From Bacteroidia bacterium (lineage in GTDB: Bacteria; Bacteroidota; Bacteroidia; B-17B0; Aurantibacillaceae), in assembly GCA_014378485.1 (NCBI GenBank), contig JACMNO010000024.1, positions 1 through 37,792 of the forward strand: DNA of 37,792 nt. The letters are read 5' to 3'. The translations under genes were made by a program, and so were the position numbers. Positions 24,123-32,984 of the stretch are shown piece by piece (position 1 is the first letter of the stretch; each line of letters opens with the position of its first letter). The notes under the pieces are model-generated. The model searched no databases. It saw only the letters and a list, made by a program, of their open reading frames with translations, and was not told where the DNA came from.

Positions 24123-25790
24123 GTGTTCAACGATATTCTCACTTATTTAAAACCCTATTTCCTTTATGTGAAGGGCCAGCCTGTTATTTTCACACAATTA
24201 TATTTTTGGGGATTTTTTGCCGTGGTGCTTGGCATCTACTCTTTACTCTACAAGAAAAATACATGGCGAACTTTTTATTTATTACTGGTTAGTTTTTTCT
24301 TTTACTACAAAACAAGTGGAATCTTTTTAATACTTCTCATTTTTACAATCATCAGTGATTATAATTGGGGAAGGCTTATTTATCAGAGCCAATCAGACAC
24401 AAGAAAGCGAGTGTATTTAACGATAAGTCTGGTGTTGAATTTAACTTTGTTATGTTATTTTAAATACGCTTATTTTTTTACGGAAAGTGTAAACCAGTTA
24501 GCAGGAACGGATATTTCCTTTTTCAATCATTTCACGCAGTTTAGCAATACATTTTTAGGAACAACTGATCCGGTTGATAAATTAATCCTGCCAGTAGGAA
24601 TTTCTTTTTTTACGTTTCAGTCTATTTCATATACCATTGATATGTATAGGGGAAAAGTCACGCCCGTGAAATCTATTTTTGATTATGGTTTTTTTGTTTG
24701 CTTTTTCCCACACCTTGTAGCGGGACCTATTGTTAAGGCAAATGAATTCCTGTACCAGATATATCAGCCGTATCATCTAACGGGTAAAGATTTTGGTTAT
24801 GCGGTATTCTGGATCTTCAACGGTTTGGGAAAAAAAATAATGGCGGATTATATTGCCGTCAATTACATTGATCGCATCTTTGATAACCCTAATTATTATT
24901 CGGGAGTAGAAGCAGTGTTTGGAATATTTGGCTACTCCTTGCAGATATACGCTGACTTTAGTGGTTACACAGATATGGCGATTGGTATTGCGTTATTATT
25001 AGGCTATCGTTTAAAAACAAATTTTAAATCACCTTATAAGGCGCAGGACGTTAGTGAATTCTGGAAACGCTGGCACATTTCTTTATCCACGTGGCTCAAG
25101 GATTATTTATACATTCCCTTGGGTGGAAATAAAAAAGGAACTGCTGGCTCTTATATCTGCATTGCTTTTTTATCAGTTGTCTTGGTGATGCTGACCGGAA
25201 AAATTTGGCTGCTTTTGGTTTTATTGTTTATTGCAATTGTGTTTGTGGTGTTAGCTTATTTCTTTCCGCAGGTTAAACGGAGTGTGAATACCAATATCAA
25301 TTTATTGGTAACAATGCTTCTTGGAGGCTTCTGGCACGGAAGCTCCTGGTTGTTTATTATCTGGGGCGGATTAAATGGTTTAGGTTTAGTCCTTCACAAA
25401 TTATGGCAAAAAATTTCTCCCTTTAAAAATTCCGAAAGTTTTGTTTTGAAAGTGATTATGGTTTTGATCACGCTAGCATTTATAAGTTTTACACGGATCT
25501 TTTTTAGAAGTGATAGCCTCGATACAGTTAACCTGATTTTTGACAGGATCACCAATCATTTTGGAGGAGCCCTCACACTTGAGATTATCCGCGGTTATGC
25601 TTTAGTGTTCTCAGTTATTTTACTTGGATACCTCATTCATTGGATCCCGGAATCGTTTAAAGAAAAGTACCGCGTTACTTTTGCTGATTTGCCTTTACCA
25701 GCGATGAGCTTTGTGGCCGTTGTTTTTGTGTTTTGTGTTTACCAAATGGTAAGCGGAGAAATGCAGCCTTTTATTTATTTTCAGTTTTAG
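24123..25790 (+). CDS. MBOAT-family membrane O-acyltransferase (AlgI/DltB-like)
   Basis: The 555-residue protein has many membrane segments and the MBOAT signatures DFSGYTDMAIG (278-288), FWKRWHISLSTWLKDYLYIP (313-332) and GGFWHGSSW (401-409), where H405 is the conserved active-site histidine and H318 the second. It is expected to move an acyl group, usually acetyl, across the inner membrane to an extracytoplasmic acceptor, with the two SGNH proteins finishing the transfer. Between IPLGGN and GGFWHG there are about 64 residues, more than in AlgI, including an extra hydrophobic hairpin (about 345-381). The start is GTG at 24123, preceded by TTAAGGAAAC with a purine-rich AAGGA; a TAA sits three codons upstream. 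The acceptor glycan is not shown by the sequence. Confidence 0.9.
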   Translation: MFNDILTYLKPYFLYVKGQPVIFTQLYFWGFFAVVLGIYSLLYKKNTWRTFYLLLVSFFFYYKTSGIFLILLIFTIISDYNWGRLIYQSQSDTRKRVYLTISLVLNLTLLCYFKYAYFFTESVNQLAGTDISFFNHFTQFSNTFLGTTDPVDKLILPVGISFFTFQSISYTIDMYRGKVTPVKSIFDYGFFVCFFPHLVAGPIVKANEFLYQIYQPYHLTGKDFGYAVFWIFNGLGKKIMADYIAVNYIDRIFDNPNYYSGVEAVFGIFGYSLQIYADFSGYTDMAIGIALLLGYRLKTNFKSPYKAQDVSEFWKRWHISLSTWLKDYLYIPLGGNKKGTAGSYICIAFLSVVLVMLTGKIWLLLVLLFIAIVFVVLAYFFPQVKRSVNTNINLLVTMLLGGFWHGSSWLFIIWGGLNGLGLVLHKLWQKISPFKNSESFVLKVIMVLITLAFISFTRIFFRSDSLDTVNLIFDRITNHFGGALTLEIIRGYALVFSVILLGYLIHWIPESFKEKYRVTFADLPLPAMSFVAVVFVFCVYQMVSGEMQPFIYFQF

Positions 25791-25879
25791 TTTCACCTCA
25801 AAGAGCGCAACTATGCTATAACGTGATTCGCAGTGGCCGCCGAGAAAGTGCGCCAGACGTAGTGATAAATATTGAAGTC

Positions 25880-25900
25880 ATGCTGAATTTATTTCAGCAT
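25880..25900. terminator. Hairpin between convergent MBOAT and porin genes
   Basis: ATGCTGAA (25880-25887) pairs with TTCAGCAT (25893-25900) over a five-base loop. It lies between two genes that end facing each other, where a bidirectional transcription end is useful, but there is no long T-run. The GTCATGCTGAA sequence also looks like a dispersed intergenic repeat related to one near 17063. The rest of this 134-base spacer is featureless. Confidence 0.45.
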
Positions 25901-25924
25901 CTGTTCTGAAGAGTGCTGTAATCC

Positions 25925-27004
25925 TTAAAAGTGCATACATAAGGATGAAGTGATAAAATAATTTTCAGTAGAAGGTTTATTATCCATTATGAAAATCTTA
26001 TCGATACTGCTTAATCCTCGTCCTTCAATCCTCCATAAAACATTGTTGCTCACCACGTAATCAAAATTTAAAGAGTACCCAAATGTTTGAAAACCGTTAG
26101 GAGTACCTGTTGCTATAATGACACCTTTTTCATCAGAATAATATTCGCCCCTTGCAGCAATGCGTATTTTTTTGGTGGGTTTAAACTGTACGATTAAAAC
26201 CGGTGAGTACCAATTATTGTAAGCGCTGGTGTCGTGTTTTATTTGTTGTAAACCAATATCAAAACCGGCTGTGATTCCAAATTTATCCGTGATTTGAAGC
26301 TGGCTGTAAAAATTATTGAATAATCTAAGTTGGCCTACACTATCAGGTAATTCGCTGCCACCATAACTACTCCAGTTAAGCAGAATCCTTGAATTAGGTT
26401 TATAGGTTAATTGAGTTCCAAATGCTGGAGTTTGGTTACCGGGGTTTTTTTGAATTCTCTGCCAACCATTTAAATACAGTGCCGCCAGGTATAGTTTTTC
26501 ATTTTTAGAAGTATAGTTGAGTTTAGCCCCCGCCTCATAGTAGGGCGAATTCTCAGCTAATATACTGCGTGTTAAGTTCCAGCAATCTTTTCCAACGGCA
26601 CTTTCAAACCCGAGGTGAGAAGGAAAAATTCCGGCATCCAACCAAATATTTTTATTTTTCATAAGCTTAAAACCTGCATTCGCTTCAAAAATATTTTTTA
26701 GTAAGCCTTGCTCATTAGTCATGTTATATTGAGCATACGTACCAGCCATTAAGGCAAAATTTCCCCTTACTTTATCAGTATTGTAATTTGCTTTAACATA
26801 ACCTAGATTCAAATTTGCCTCATTATGCCTGTTAAAACTATAAAAGAATGAAGGCCGCGTATGATTATCAGGATTTCCGAGATCGTAGCTATAATAAGTT
26901 TCAATATATCCACTAAATGTTAAAGGATTTACTTTCAAAGAATCCTGCGCCGTTGCATAAATTGATTTAAAAGCTAATAAGCAATATATAATATGTTTTT
27001 TCAT
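25925..27004 (-). CDS. Outer-membrane beta-barrel porin, BBP2 (OmpL-like) type
   Basis: The 359-residue product has a signal peptide (MKKHIIYCLLAFKSIYATAQ) and then alternating short strands rich in aromatic residues. The start LTFSGYIETYYSYDLGNP and later FPSHLGFESAVG and YEAGAKLNYTSKNEKLYLA are typical of the putative beta-barrel porin 2 family. The last residue is phenylalanine, as expected for an outer-membrane barrel. It probably forms a diffusion channel for small solutes; substrate unknown. It starts 24 bases after the glycosyltransferase gene and may be cotranscribed with it, though no functional link is evident. Confidence 0.85.
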   Translation of the reverse strand: MKKHIIYCLLAFKSIYATAQDSLKVNPLTFSGYIETYYSYDLGNPDNHTRPSFFYSFNRHNEANLNLGYVKANYNTDKVRGNFALMAGTYAQYNMTNEQGLLKNIFEANAGFKLMKNKNIWLDAGIFPSHLGFESAVGKDCWNLTRSILAENSPYYEAGAKLNYTSKNEKLYLAALYLNGWQRIQKNPGNQTPAFGTQLTYKPNSRILLNWSSYGGSELPDSVGQLRLFNNFYSQLQITDKFGITAGFDIGLQQIKHDTSAYNNWYSPVLIVQFKPTKKIRIAARGEYYSDEKGVIIATGTPNGFQTFGYSLNFDYVVSNNVLWRIEGRGLSSIDKIFIMDNKPSTENYFITSSLCMHF

Positions 27005-27028
27005 TTGTTTGATTTTAGAAAATAGGCA

Positions 27029-27901
27029 CTAAACAATTTTATAGTTTTTATACTCACCTACTTTCCAGCCGGTTGTTTTTTCAATCAATAATAGAATTTT
27101 ATCTTTTGTAGTCAGTTTAATTTGAGATGGGTCGAAATTAAATTTCCAACAAGCTTTGGCAACAAGGCTTTGAAATACTTTTGGGTGCGAGCCTTTAAAT
27201 TCTTCAAGGCTATCAATCTGTGAGTAATCGAATTCATCTACTTTCGCGATGTTTTTTTTCACCCATTCATCATCGTGCCACATCTTATGAAAGTTTTCCT
27301 GCTTGGCTTGTTGTGCTTTTGGAGGCTTCACCCATCCGTAATGATAAATTTCAGCAGCAATTTCTTTCACGTTTAATTTTGAATTATCAATTTTACGAAA
27401 GCCCTGGGCATCTTTATAGGAACGGATTGTTTTATCATTTTTGATGATGCGGATTTCTTTTCTATACCAACGTCTTGAATTTCCAACATAATTATAGGAG
27501 CCATAAAAGTGAACATAATTCAATAACAAACCATCCACTTTTTTATCATCCTTGTACTCCAACATCGCTTTTTTAATAGACGCTAAATGTTTTTCATGCA
27601 CGCACTCGTCACTCTGAATGTAAAAACACCAATCTGTATCTTTACTAGTAGCATCAAATGCTTTGTTCGTTTCAATCGCCAATACTTGTCCTCCCTCACG
27701 AAGTGAATCGTCCCAAACAGTTTCAATGATTTTTATTTTTGGGGAGTTAATGCTTTTAATTAATTGCAGGGTTTCATCTTCAGAATTTCCAACAGCCACA
27801 ATAAATTCATCACATATAGGCAGGATTGAAAGGATGGCTTCCACTACCGGGTAGTCGTAATTAATGGCATTTCGTATGATGGTGAATCCGGTTACTTTCA
27901 T
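27029..27901 (-). CDS. Glycosyltransferase family 2 protein
   Basis: The 290-residue cytoplasmic protein has the GT2 (GT-A) start, MKVTGFTIIRNA, followed by an acidic nucleotide-binding region (CDEFIVAVGNSEDET) and the metal-site motif in FYIQSDECVH, where D98-E99 take the place of the usual DxD. It should transfer a sugar from a nucleotide-sugar donor to a glycan or lipid. The C-terminal part includes HFYGSYNYVGNSRRWYRKE, seen in small GT2 enzymes. The 113 bases between it and purB contain AT-rich sequence and repeated ACATAGGCACATAG-like words, with no clear promoter. Acceptor unknown. Confidence 0.85.
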   Translation of the reverse strand: MKVTGFTIIRNAINYDYPVVEAILSILPICDEFIVAVGNSEDETLQLIKSINSPKIKIIETVWDDSLREGGQVLAIETNKAFDATSKDTDWCFYIQSDECVHEKHLASIKKAMLEYKDDKKVDGLLLNYVHFYGSYNYVGNSRRWYRKEIRIIKNDKTIRSYKDAQGFRKIDNSKLNVKEIAAEIYHYGWVKPPKAQQAKQENFHKMWHDDEWVKKNIAKVDEFDYSQIDSLEEFKGSHPKVFQSLVAKACWKFNFDPSQIKLTTKDKILLLIEKTTGWKVGEYKNYKIV

Positions 27902-28014
27902 AGTTGTTCAAATATTTAAACACATAGGCACATAGAAAATATCGATCTGGAACGCTTTTCGGTTTTCTTATAATTTTTCTCTGCGCTCATCGGTGAAATC
28001 TGCGGGAACTATAA

Positions 28015-29370
28015 TTAAAACTCAGGGTTCTGACCAACAAAATTTTGTGGTGTAATCAGCAACAATTCTGCTTTTACATCATTACTTACATTCAGCTCTT
28101 TTATGAATTCATGCATCGAATTTTTTGTAATTACGGAGTTCGTTCTTGTTAAATCTTTAAGTGCTTCATAAGGTTTTGGATAACCTTCACGGCGTAAAAT
28201 AGTTTGTACCGCTTCTGCTACCACAGCCCAATTATTTTCCAGATCTCTATTGAATATTTCTTCATTCAATATTAATTTATCTAATCCTTTTAAAATGCTT
28301 TTATAAGAAATTAAAATATGCGCTACAGGAACGCCTAAGTTCCTTAAGACAGTACTGTCTGTTAAATCCCTTTGTAAACGCGATAATGGAAGCTTTGCCG
28401 ATAAATGTTCCAGGATCGCGTTGGCCATTCCTAAATTACCTTCAGCGTTTTCAAAATCAATTGGGTTTACTTTATGGGGCATTGCAGATGAACCGATTTC
28501 TCCTGCTTTTAATTTTTGTTTAAAATAATCCATGCTCACATAAGTCCAGATATCGCGGCACAAATCCAGTAAGATGGTATTGATCCGTTTCAGAGAATCA
28601 CAGTAAGCCGCAATATTATCGTAGTGTTCTATTTGCGTTGTAAACTGGCTACGGTTTAATCCCAGTGTATTATTCACAAATTCGTTTCCGAATTTTATCC
28701 AGTCGTTTTTTGGATAAGCGACATAATGCGCATTGAAGTTACCGGTTGCCCCGCCAAATTTAGCTGAAAAAGGAACCGCATTTAATTGCTTTATCTGCGC
28801 CTGTAAACGTTCTACGTAAACATATATTTCCTTACCTAAGCGGGTAGGGGAAGCAGGCTGTCCGTGAGTACGCGCTAACAAAGAAATATTTTTCCATTCT
28901 TTGGATAGAGCGGTTAATTTATCTGTTACCTGTTTTAAATTTGGTAATACTACCTCATTATTTGCTTGTTTTAAAGATAAAGGAATAGATGTGTTATTAA
29001 TATCCTGTGAGGTCAATCCAAAGTGAACGAATTCTAAATAATTTTCTAAACCTTGTGCTTTTAATTTTTCCTTGATGAAATACTCAACAGCCTTCACATC
29101 ATGGTTGGTAGTTTTTTCCGTTTCCTTGATAACTTCTGCATCAGCAAAAGAAAAATTTTGGTAAACAGATTTTAAACCTTCAATTTGTTGAGCGCTCAGT
29201 TTTGGTAATTGAGCAAGACCTTGTTGAGATAATAGAATGAAGTAATCAATCTCTACTTGTACACGATATCTGATCAACCCAAATTCAGAAAAATAAGCTG
29301 CCAGTTCATTAGTTACCTTGCGGTAACGACCGTCAACAGGAGAAATAGCAGTTAAAGCGTTTAATTCCAT
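28015..29370 (-). CDS. purB: Adenylosuccinate lyase
   Basis: The 451-residue enzyme catalyses two fumarate-releasing steps of purine synthesis: formation of AICAR from SAICAR, and AMP from adenylosuccinate. Fumarase/aspartase-superfamily motifs are intact: TTNHDVKAVEYF (88-99, H90), ARTHGQPASPT (167-177, H169) and the mobile signature loop SSAMPHKVNP (294-303), whose serine is the catalytic base. The length is that of the short PurB type. A TATATTTA sequence on the minus strand (29388-29395) is a near match to a -7 box, about 18 bases before the start. It is separated from the neighbouring EEP gene by 73 bases. Confidence 0.96.
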   Translation of the reverse strand: MELNALTAISPVDGRYRKVTNELAAYFSEFGLIRYRVQVEIDYFILLSQQGLAQLPKLSAQQIEGLKSVYQNFSFADAEVIKETEKTTNHDVKAVEYFIKEKLKAQGLENYLEFVHFGLTSQDINNTSIPLSLKQANNEVVLPNLKQVTDKLTALSKEWKNISLLARTHGQPASPTRLGKEIYVYVERLQAQIKQLNAVPFSAKFGGATGNFNAHYVAYPKNDWIKFGNEFVNNTLGLNRSQFTTQIEHYDNIAAYCDSLKRINTILLDLCRDIWTYVSMDYFKQKLKAGEIGSSAMPHKVNPIDFENAEGNLGMANAILEHLSAKLPLSRLQRDLTDSTVLRNLGVPVAHILISYKSILKGLDKLILNEEIFNRDLENNWAVVAEAVQTILRREGYPKPYEALKDLTRTNSVITKNSMHEFIKELNVSNDVKAELLLITPQNFVGQNPEF

Positions 29371-29443
29371 AATTTTAAAATAAAGGATAAATATAGGAAA
29401 ATTTAAAGAAAGGTATACTGATATTGAAGAGCCCGACGCAATA

Positions 29444-30151
29444 TTACTTTAAAGTAATAGTCATTGGGACATGATCGCTCATCTGCTTCCAATTGCTAAA
29501 ATCGCCAACTTCTAAGCCTTTTAAATTAGAAGTAATTTCTTTTGAAGAAAAGTAATAGTCGATGTGGTATGATTTTGACGCATTTTTTTGAAGAAAAAAT
29601 GTTGGTTTTATTTCTTTGCCTTGAGATTCTTTATAAAACTCGTGATATAAACTTTTAATGCTGATCTCCTCAAGTTCTTTAATGACGTCGCTATGATTCC
29701 ACCATCTATCCCACTGATCCCAGATGGCATTACTATTTAAATCACCAACAATAATTATTTTTCGGAATTTATCTTTATTTACTTGTAAATATTTCCAAAA
29801 CTGTCCTATATACCCAAAATTTGGCGAGTTGTTTTGATGGGTCCATACCGCTAGCAATTGAAAATCATTATTAATCATACAAGGTAGAAAATATTTTACA
29901 GAATGGTCTTTATAATTATTACTCCAATCGAGTAAATCTAATTTTATATTTTCTTTTGCAAAAAGTGCAAGACCTTTGTTCTTTGAATCTCCAATCCAGA
30001 GATAATTGCTGGCCCAATTTTTATAGTCTTTATCTTTTGAATCTGCCGGATTTTCACATTCCTGAATAATGTAAATGTCAGCATCGATTGTCATTAAAGC
30101 ATTAAATTTTTTTCTTAATGCACCATTACAATTCCAACTAACAATTTTCAT
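29444..30151 (-). CDS. Endonuclease/exonuclease/phosphatase (EEP) family protein
   Basis: The 235-residue protein has the complete EEP set of metal and catalytic motifs: SWNCNG (5-10), QECENP with E31, GDLNS (136-140), HIDYYF (196-201) and SDH (225-227). Members are DNases, phosphodiesterases or phosphatases. There is no signal peptide, so it should be cytoplasmic. It is similar to the exonuclease III-like group in start and spacing but too divergent to name. It begins 15 bases after the subtilisin-like protease stop and is probably the last gene of the M16-HD/CoaD-protease-EEP unit. Confidence 0.85.
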   Translation of the reverse strand: MKIVSWNCNGALRKKFNALMTIDADIYIIQECENPADSKDKDYKNWASNYLWIGDSKNKGLALFAKENIKLDLLDWSNNYKDHSVKYFLPCMINNDFQLLAVWTHQNNSPNFGYIGQFWKYLQVNKDKFRKIIIVGDLNSNAIWDQWDRWWNHSDVIKELEEISIKSLYHEFYKESQGKEIKPTFFLQKNASKSYHIDYYFSSKEITSNLKGLEVGDFSNWKQMSDHVPMTITLK

Positions 30152-30166
30152 TTTTAATACTTCTAA

Positions 30167-32965
30167 TTACTCAATCACCACAATCTTCTTAAAAGCCACT
30201 TTCTGATTACCGATCAGTTTCACAATATACATGCCTTCTGCATAATTTGTTAGATTAACCTTTTGAAGAATATTTTGAATTTTATTTTCTGATATTAACT
30301 TTCCATTGATATCATAAATTTCATAACGATTAAAAGTTGGTTCTGTTTGTGAAATGGTGATGCTGGTTTTTGCGGGGTTAGGAAAAATTCTCCAATCATA
30401 ATTAGTTGATGCAGATTCATTAATTCCTGTTACCATTCCATTGTATTTAATCTGCGCTTGTTGAGCGCCGGTAATTAAGTTTGCCAAACTATCACCACCG
30501 ATTAACGCAAAAGCTACTTTTACCGAATCACCTGGGCCCAATATAAATGGGCCGCTGCTCATTACATTAATCACATCCACACCCGTTCCGGCCACTCCCG
30601 CCGCTAATCGTTGAGTAGAAAGACTCAGGTATTTTTCTTTGGTATCAAATCCATTGGCAAGATCGAGACCACCATTTCCACCTGCAATATGATCCACTGC
30701 ATAAAAATTGGGAGCAGCAGTATTGGTTAGTAATTTGATGCCCCCGTATTTGCCGCCGGTTGCCGTATAATAGCTGTAACCCATTTTGGTGCCTGCATCA
30801 TAAGCACTTCTGTTTTGTGCAAAGGTTCCACCATCAATATCCCAGTCTGCAAAAATGCCCGCATACATGTTTTTAATTGTGTCAGTGCTGTGGGTGTTAG
30901 TAAGAATGTATTCCCAAATTACAAATTGCTGATTTGGAGCAGTTGCCCAGGCGTAAGTATTTTGATCAATGCTTATGGGTAAAGGTGAAAAAGACAGGTT
31001 ATCATTTATTTTTGCCTTCGTGTCAAAATCAGATGTTACCGATGGAATTTGTAAGGCAATGCGGTTCACTGTTCCAAAATCAGCATCCGAACCGGCACTT
31101 AATCCCCTCACACAATCAGATACTTTAGTTGTATCACTTCCCACCATTAAACCGGCTTCATATAACAAATCTGTGGTATTGTATTTAAATCCAAGTCCCG
31201 ATGCCTGCGCATCTTGATTATAGCCTATCTTTCCTTTACTTGTTGCCGTTGTACTCACGTCATTGATATCAATATTGATGTAATCAACATTAACGGTTAC
31301 GCTAAAAAATTGTTTTGCTTGATAAACTCCATCACTCATTAATACTTGAAAATTAATCACTTTGTTAACTGGTATTGCGCCTGTTAATTTAAATGTAAAA
31401 GGATCCGCTGTATTTGTAGTACTGGCGAGTGTATTGATGACTCCCAAGCTGGTTGTATTATCAATCGCTGTTGCATTTAAAGATAAAGAAGTAACGGTTA
31501 CACTTAGTGCGGATGTGGGATTTAAATAATTTATAAATGTGCCGGTGATAAACAATGTATCCCCGTTTATGAAGGATTGATCATTATGATCTGTTACCAA
31601 TCTGTTTATCATAACCACGCTTGGGGATGCAGGATCAGTTAAAGCCCTGTAAAGATTGATGCGCCCTGCGCCAAGTTTATTTAGGTAAGATGGGTTGGAC
31701 GAATAAATATTATCGGAAGTAACTTTTAAACGTTCGCCAACCTGCAAACCGTTATATGCGGGAAAATAATTTTTGACAATTCCGGCTGCACCTGATACAA
31801 CAGGAGAAGACATGGATGTGCCCGTTTGCGTCATATAAAAACTTCCGGGCCATGTGGAATTTACATTATCTCCCGGAGCGCAAACATCTACCATGTAACC
31901 ATAATTCGAGGAGGCTTGTTTTGTATCACTGATGGTGGTATTTCCAACAGACAGAACATAATTATAAGCGGCGGGAAAAAAATCGCCATCCACATTATTA
32001 TTTCCGGCAGCGCATACTACAAGGCAGTTTTTATTGATCGTTGCGTAATCTATAATATCTTGTCCGAATTGGCTGGAGCCGCCTCCACCCCATGAACAAT
32101 TGATGATATGGCAACCATGGTCGGCTGCATATTTAATCCCTTCATAAGCAGCAATTAATGCACCTGCAGAGTTCGCGATTTTAACCGGTAAAAATTTACA
32201 GTTAAAGCCAACACCGGCACCGCCTAAATTATTGTCCGCACTTGCACTTGATAAGCCTGATACATGAACACCATGCGCATTGGCTTCCCAGGTTGCATCC
32301 TGATCATTCATACCAACGTCCCATCCCATATAATTGTCAATATAATTGTCACCATCATTATCAACGCCATCAACCACATCGTTATAGTTGCGCTTAACGT
32401 TGTTAAATAAATCAGGATGCGTAAAGTCAGTTCCTGTATCAGTAATACCTATAACAATAGACGAATCTCCTTTATTTACGCCCCATGCATTAAATGCATT
32501 AACAGTCAACAAATGGTATTGATTGGTTGCATTCGCTAATGGATCATTGGGATTGTAACTGAGTTTAGGAATATAATGAGGTTCTGCGTAAACTAAAATG
32601 TTTGATATTAATAATTTACTGATGGCTTTTTCTATTTGTAAACCTGAGGTATAATTTAATTCATAAACAAGAGAAAGATCAGCATATGATTGTCCTGCTT
32701 CATTTTTGGCCTGAATGGGACTTTTATCAAAAGGAAATTTTTTATGAAGGTTAGTAACCCCAATAGCTGATGAAAGCGCAGTAAAAGAAGGATGGTCAAT
32801 TTTTGTTTCTGAACAGATGCTTGCAAAAGTTGGTTTTACTTTAATGATAATTGTTTTTGGTAAGTACTCATCTGCAATTATATTATTTGAAGATTGTGAT
32901 GTTTTTTGCGCACTTAAGGCAAAGGCAGCTAAAAAGATTACAAGTGTTGTTAAGAGATGTTTCAT
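30167..32965 (-). CDS. Subtilisin-like serine protease (S8) with T9SS sorting domain
   Basis: The 932-residue product has a signal peptide (MKHLLTTLVIFLAAFALSAQ), a propeptide-like region, and a peptidase S8 domain at about 165-440. The triad is complete: D176 in GITDTGTDFTHPDL, H231 in NAHGVHVSGL and S384 in TGTSMSSPVVSG, with the oxyanion N322 in AAGNNN. An insert rich in Asp and Asn (DGVDNDGDNYIDN, about 199-211) likely binds calcium. Residues about 450-850 are beta-rich and of unknown role. The C-terminal 70 residues (FPNPAKTS to VAFKKIVVIE) are a T9SS type A sorting domain. It should be an extracellular protease that processes surface proteins or degrades external protein. Its gene starts 19 bases after the HD-CoaD stop. 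Confidence 0.93.
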   Translation of the reverse strand: MKHLLTTLVIFLAAFALSAQKTSQSSNNIIADEYLPKTIIIKVKPTFASICSETKIDHPSFTALSSAIGVTNLHKKFPFDKSPIQAKNEAGQSYADLSLVYELNYTSGLQIEKAISKLLISNILVYAEPHYIPKLSYNPNDPLANATNQYHLLTVNAFNAWGVNKGDSSIVIGITDTGTDFTHPDLFNNVKRNYNDVVDGVDNDGDNYIDNYMGWDVGMNDQDATWEANAHGVHVSGLSSASADNNLGGAGVGFNCKFLPVKIANSAGALIAAYEGIKYAADHGCHIINCSWGGGGSSQFGQDIIDYATINKNCLVVCAAGNNNVDGDFFPAAYNYVLSVGNTTISDTKQASSNYGYMVDVCAPGDNVNSTWPGSFYMTQTGTSMSSPVVSGAAGIVKNYFPAYNGLQVGERLKVTSDNIYSSNPSYLNKLGAGRINLYRALTDPASPSVVMINRLVTDHNDQSFINGDTLFITGTFINYLNPTSALSVTVTSLSLNATAIDNTTSLGVINTLASTTNTADPFTFKLTGAIPVNKVINFQVLMSDGVYQAKQFFSVTVNVDYINIDINDVSTTATSKGKIGYNQDAQASGLGFKYNTTDLLYEAGLMVGSDTTKVSDCVRGLSAGSDADFGTVNRIALQIPSVTSDFDTKAKINDNLSFSPLPISIDQNTYAWATAPNQQFVIWEYILTNTHSTDTIKNMYAGIFADWDIDGGTFAQNRSAYDAGTKMGYSYYTATGGKYGGIKLLTNTAAPNFYAVDHIAGGNGGLDLANGFDTKEKYLSLSTQRLAAGVAGTGVDVINVMSSGPFILGPGDSVKVAFALIGGDSLANLITGAQQAQIKYNGMVTGINESASTNYDWRIFPNPAKTSITISQTEPTFNRYEIYDINGKLISENKIQNILQKVNLTNYAEGMYIVKLIGNQKVAFKKIVVIE

Positions 32966-32984
32966 GATTTTTATTTTTTATTTA

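Noticed and set aside
27902..28014. Repeated ACATAGGCACATAG and CTGCG-rich words between purB and the glycosyltransferase
   Set aside because: They look like fragments of common intergenic repeats, but no complete element or structure can be delimited.
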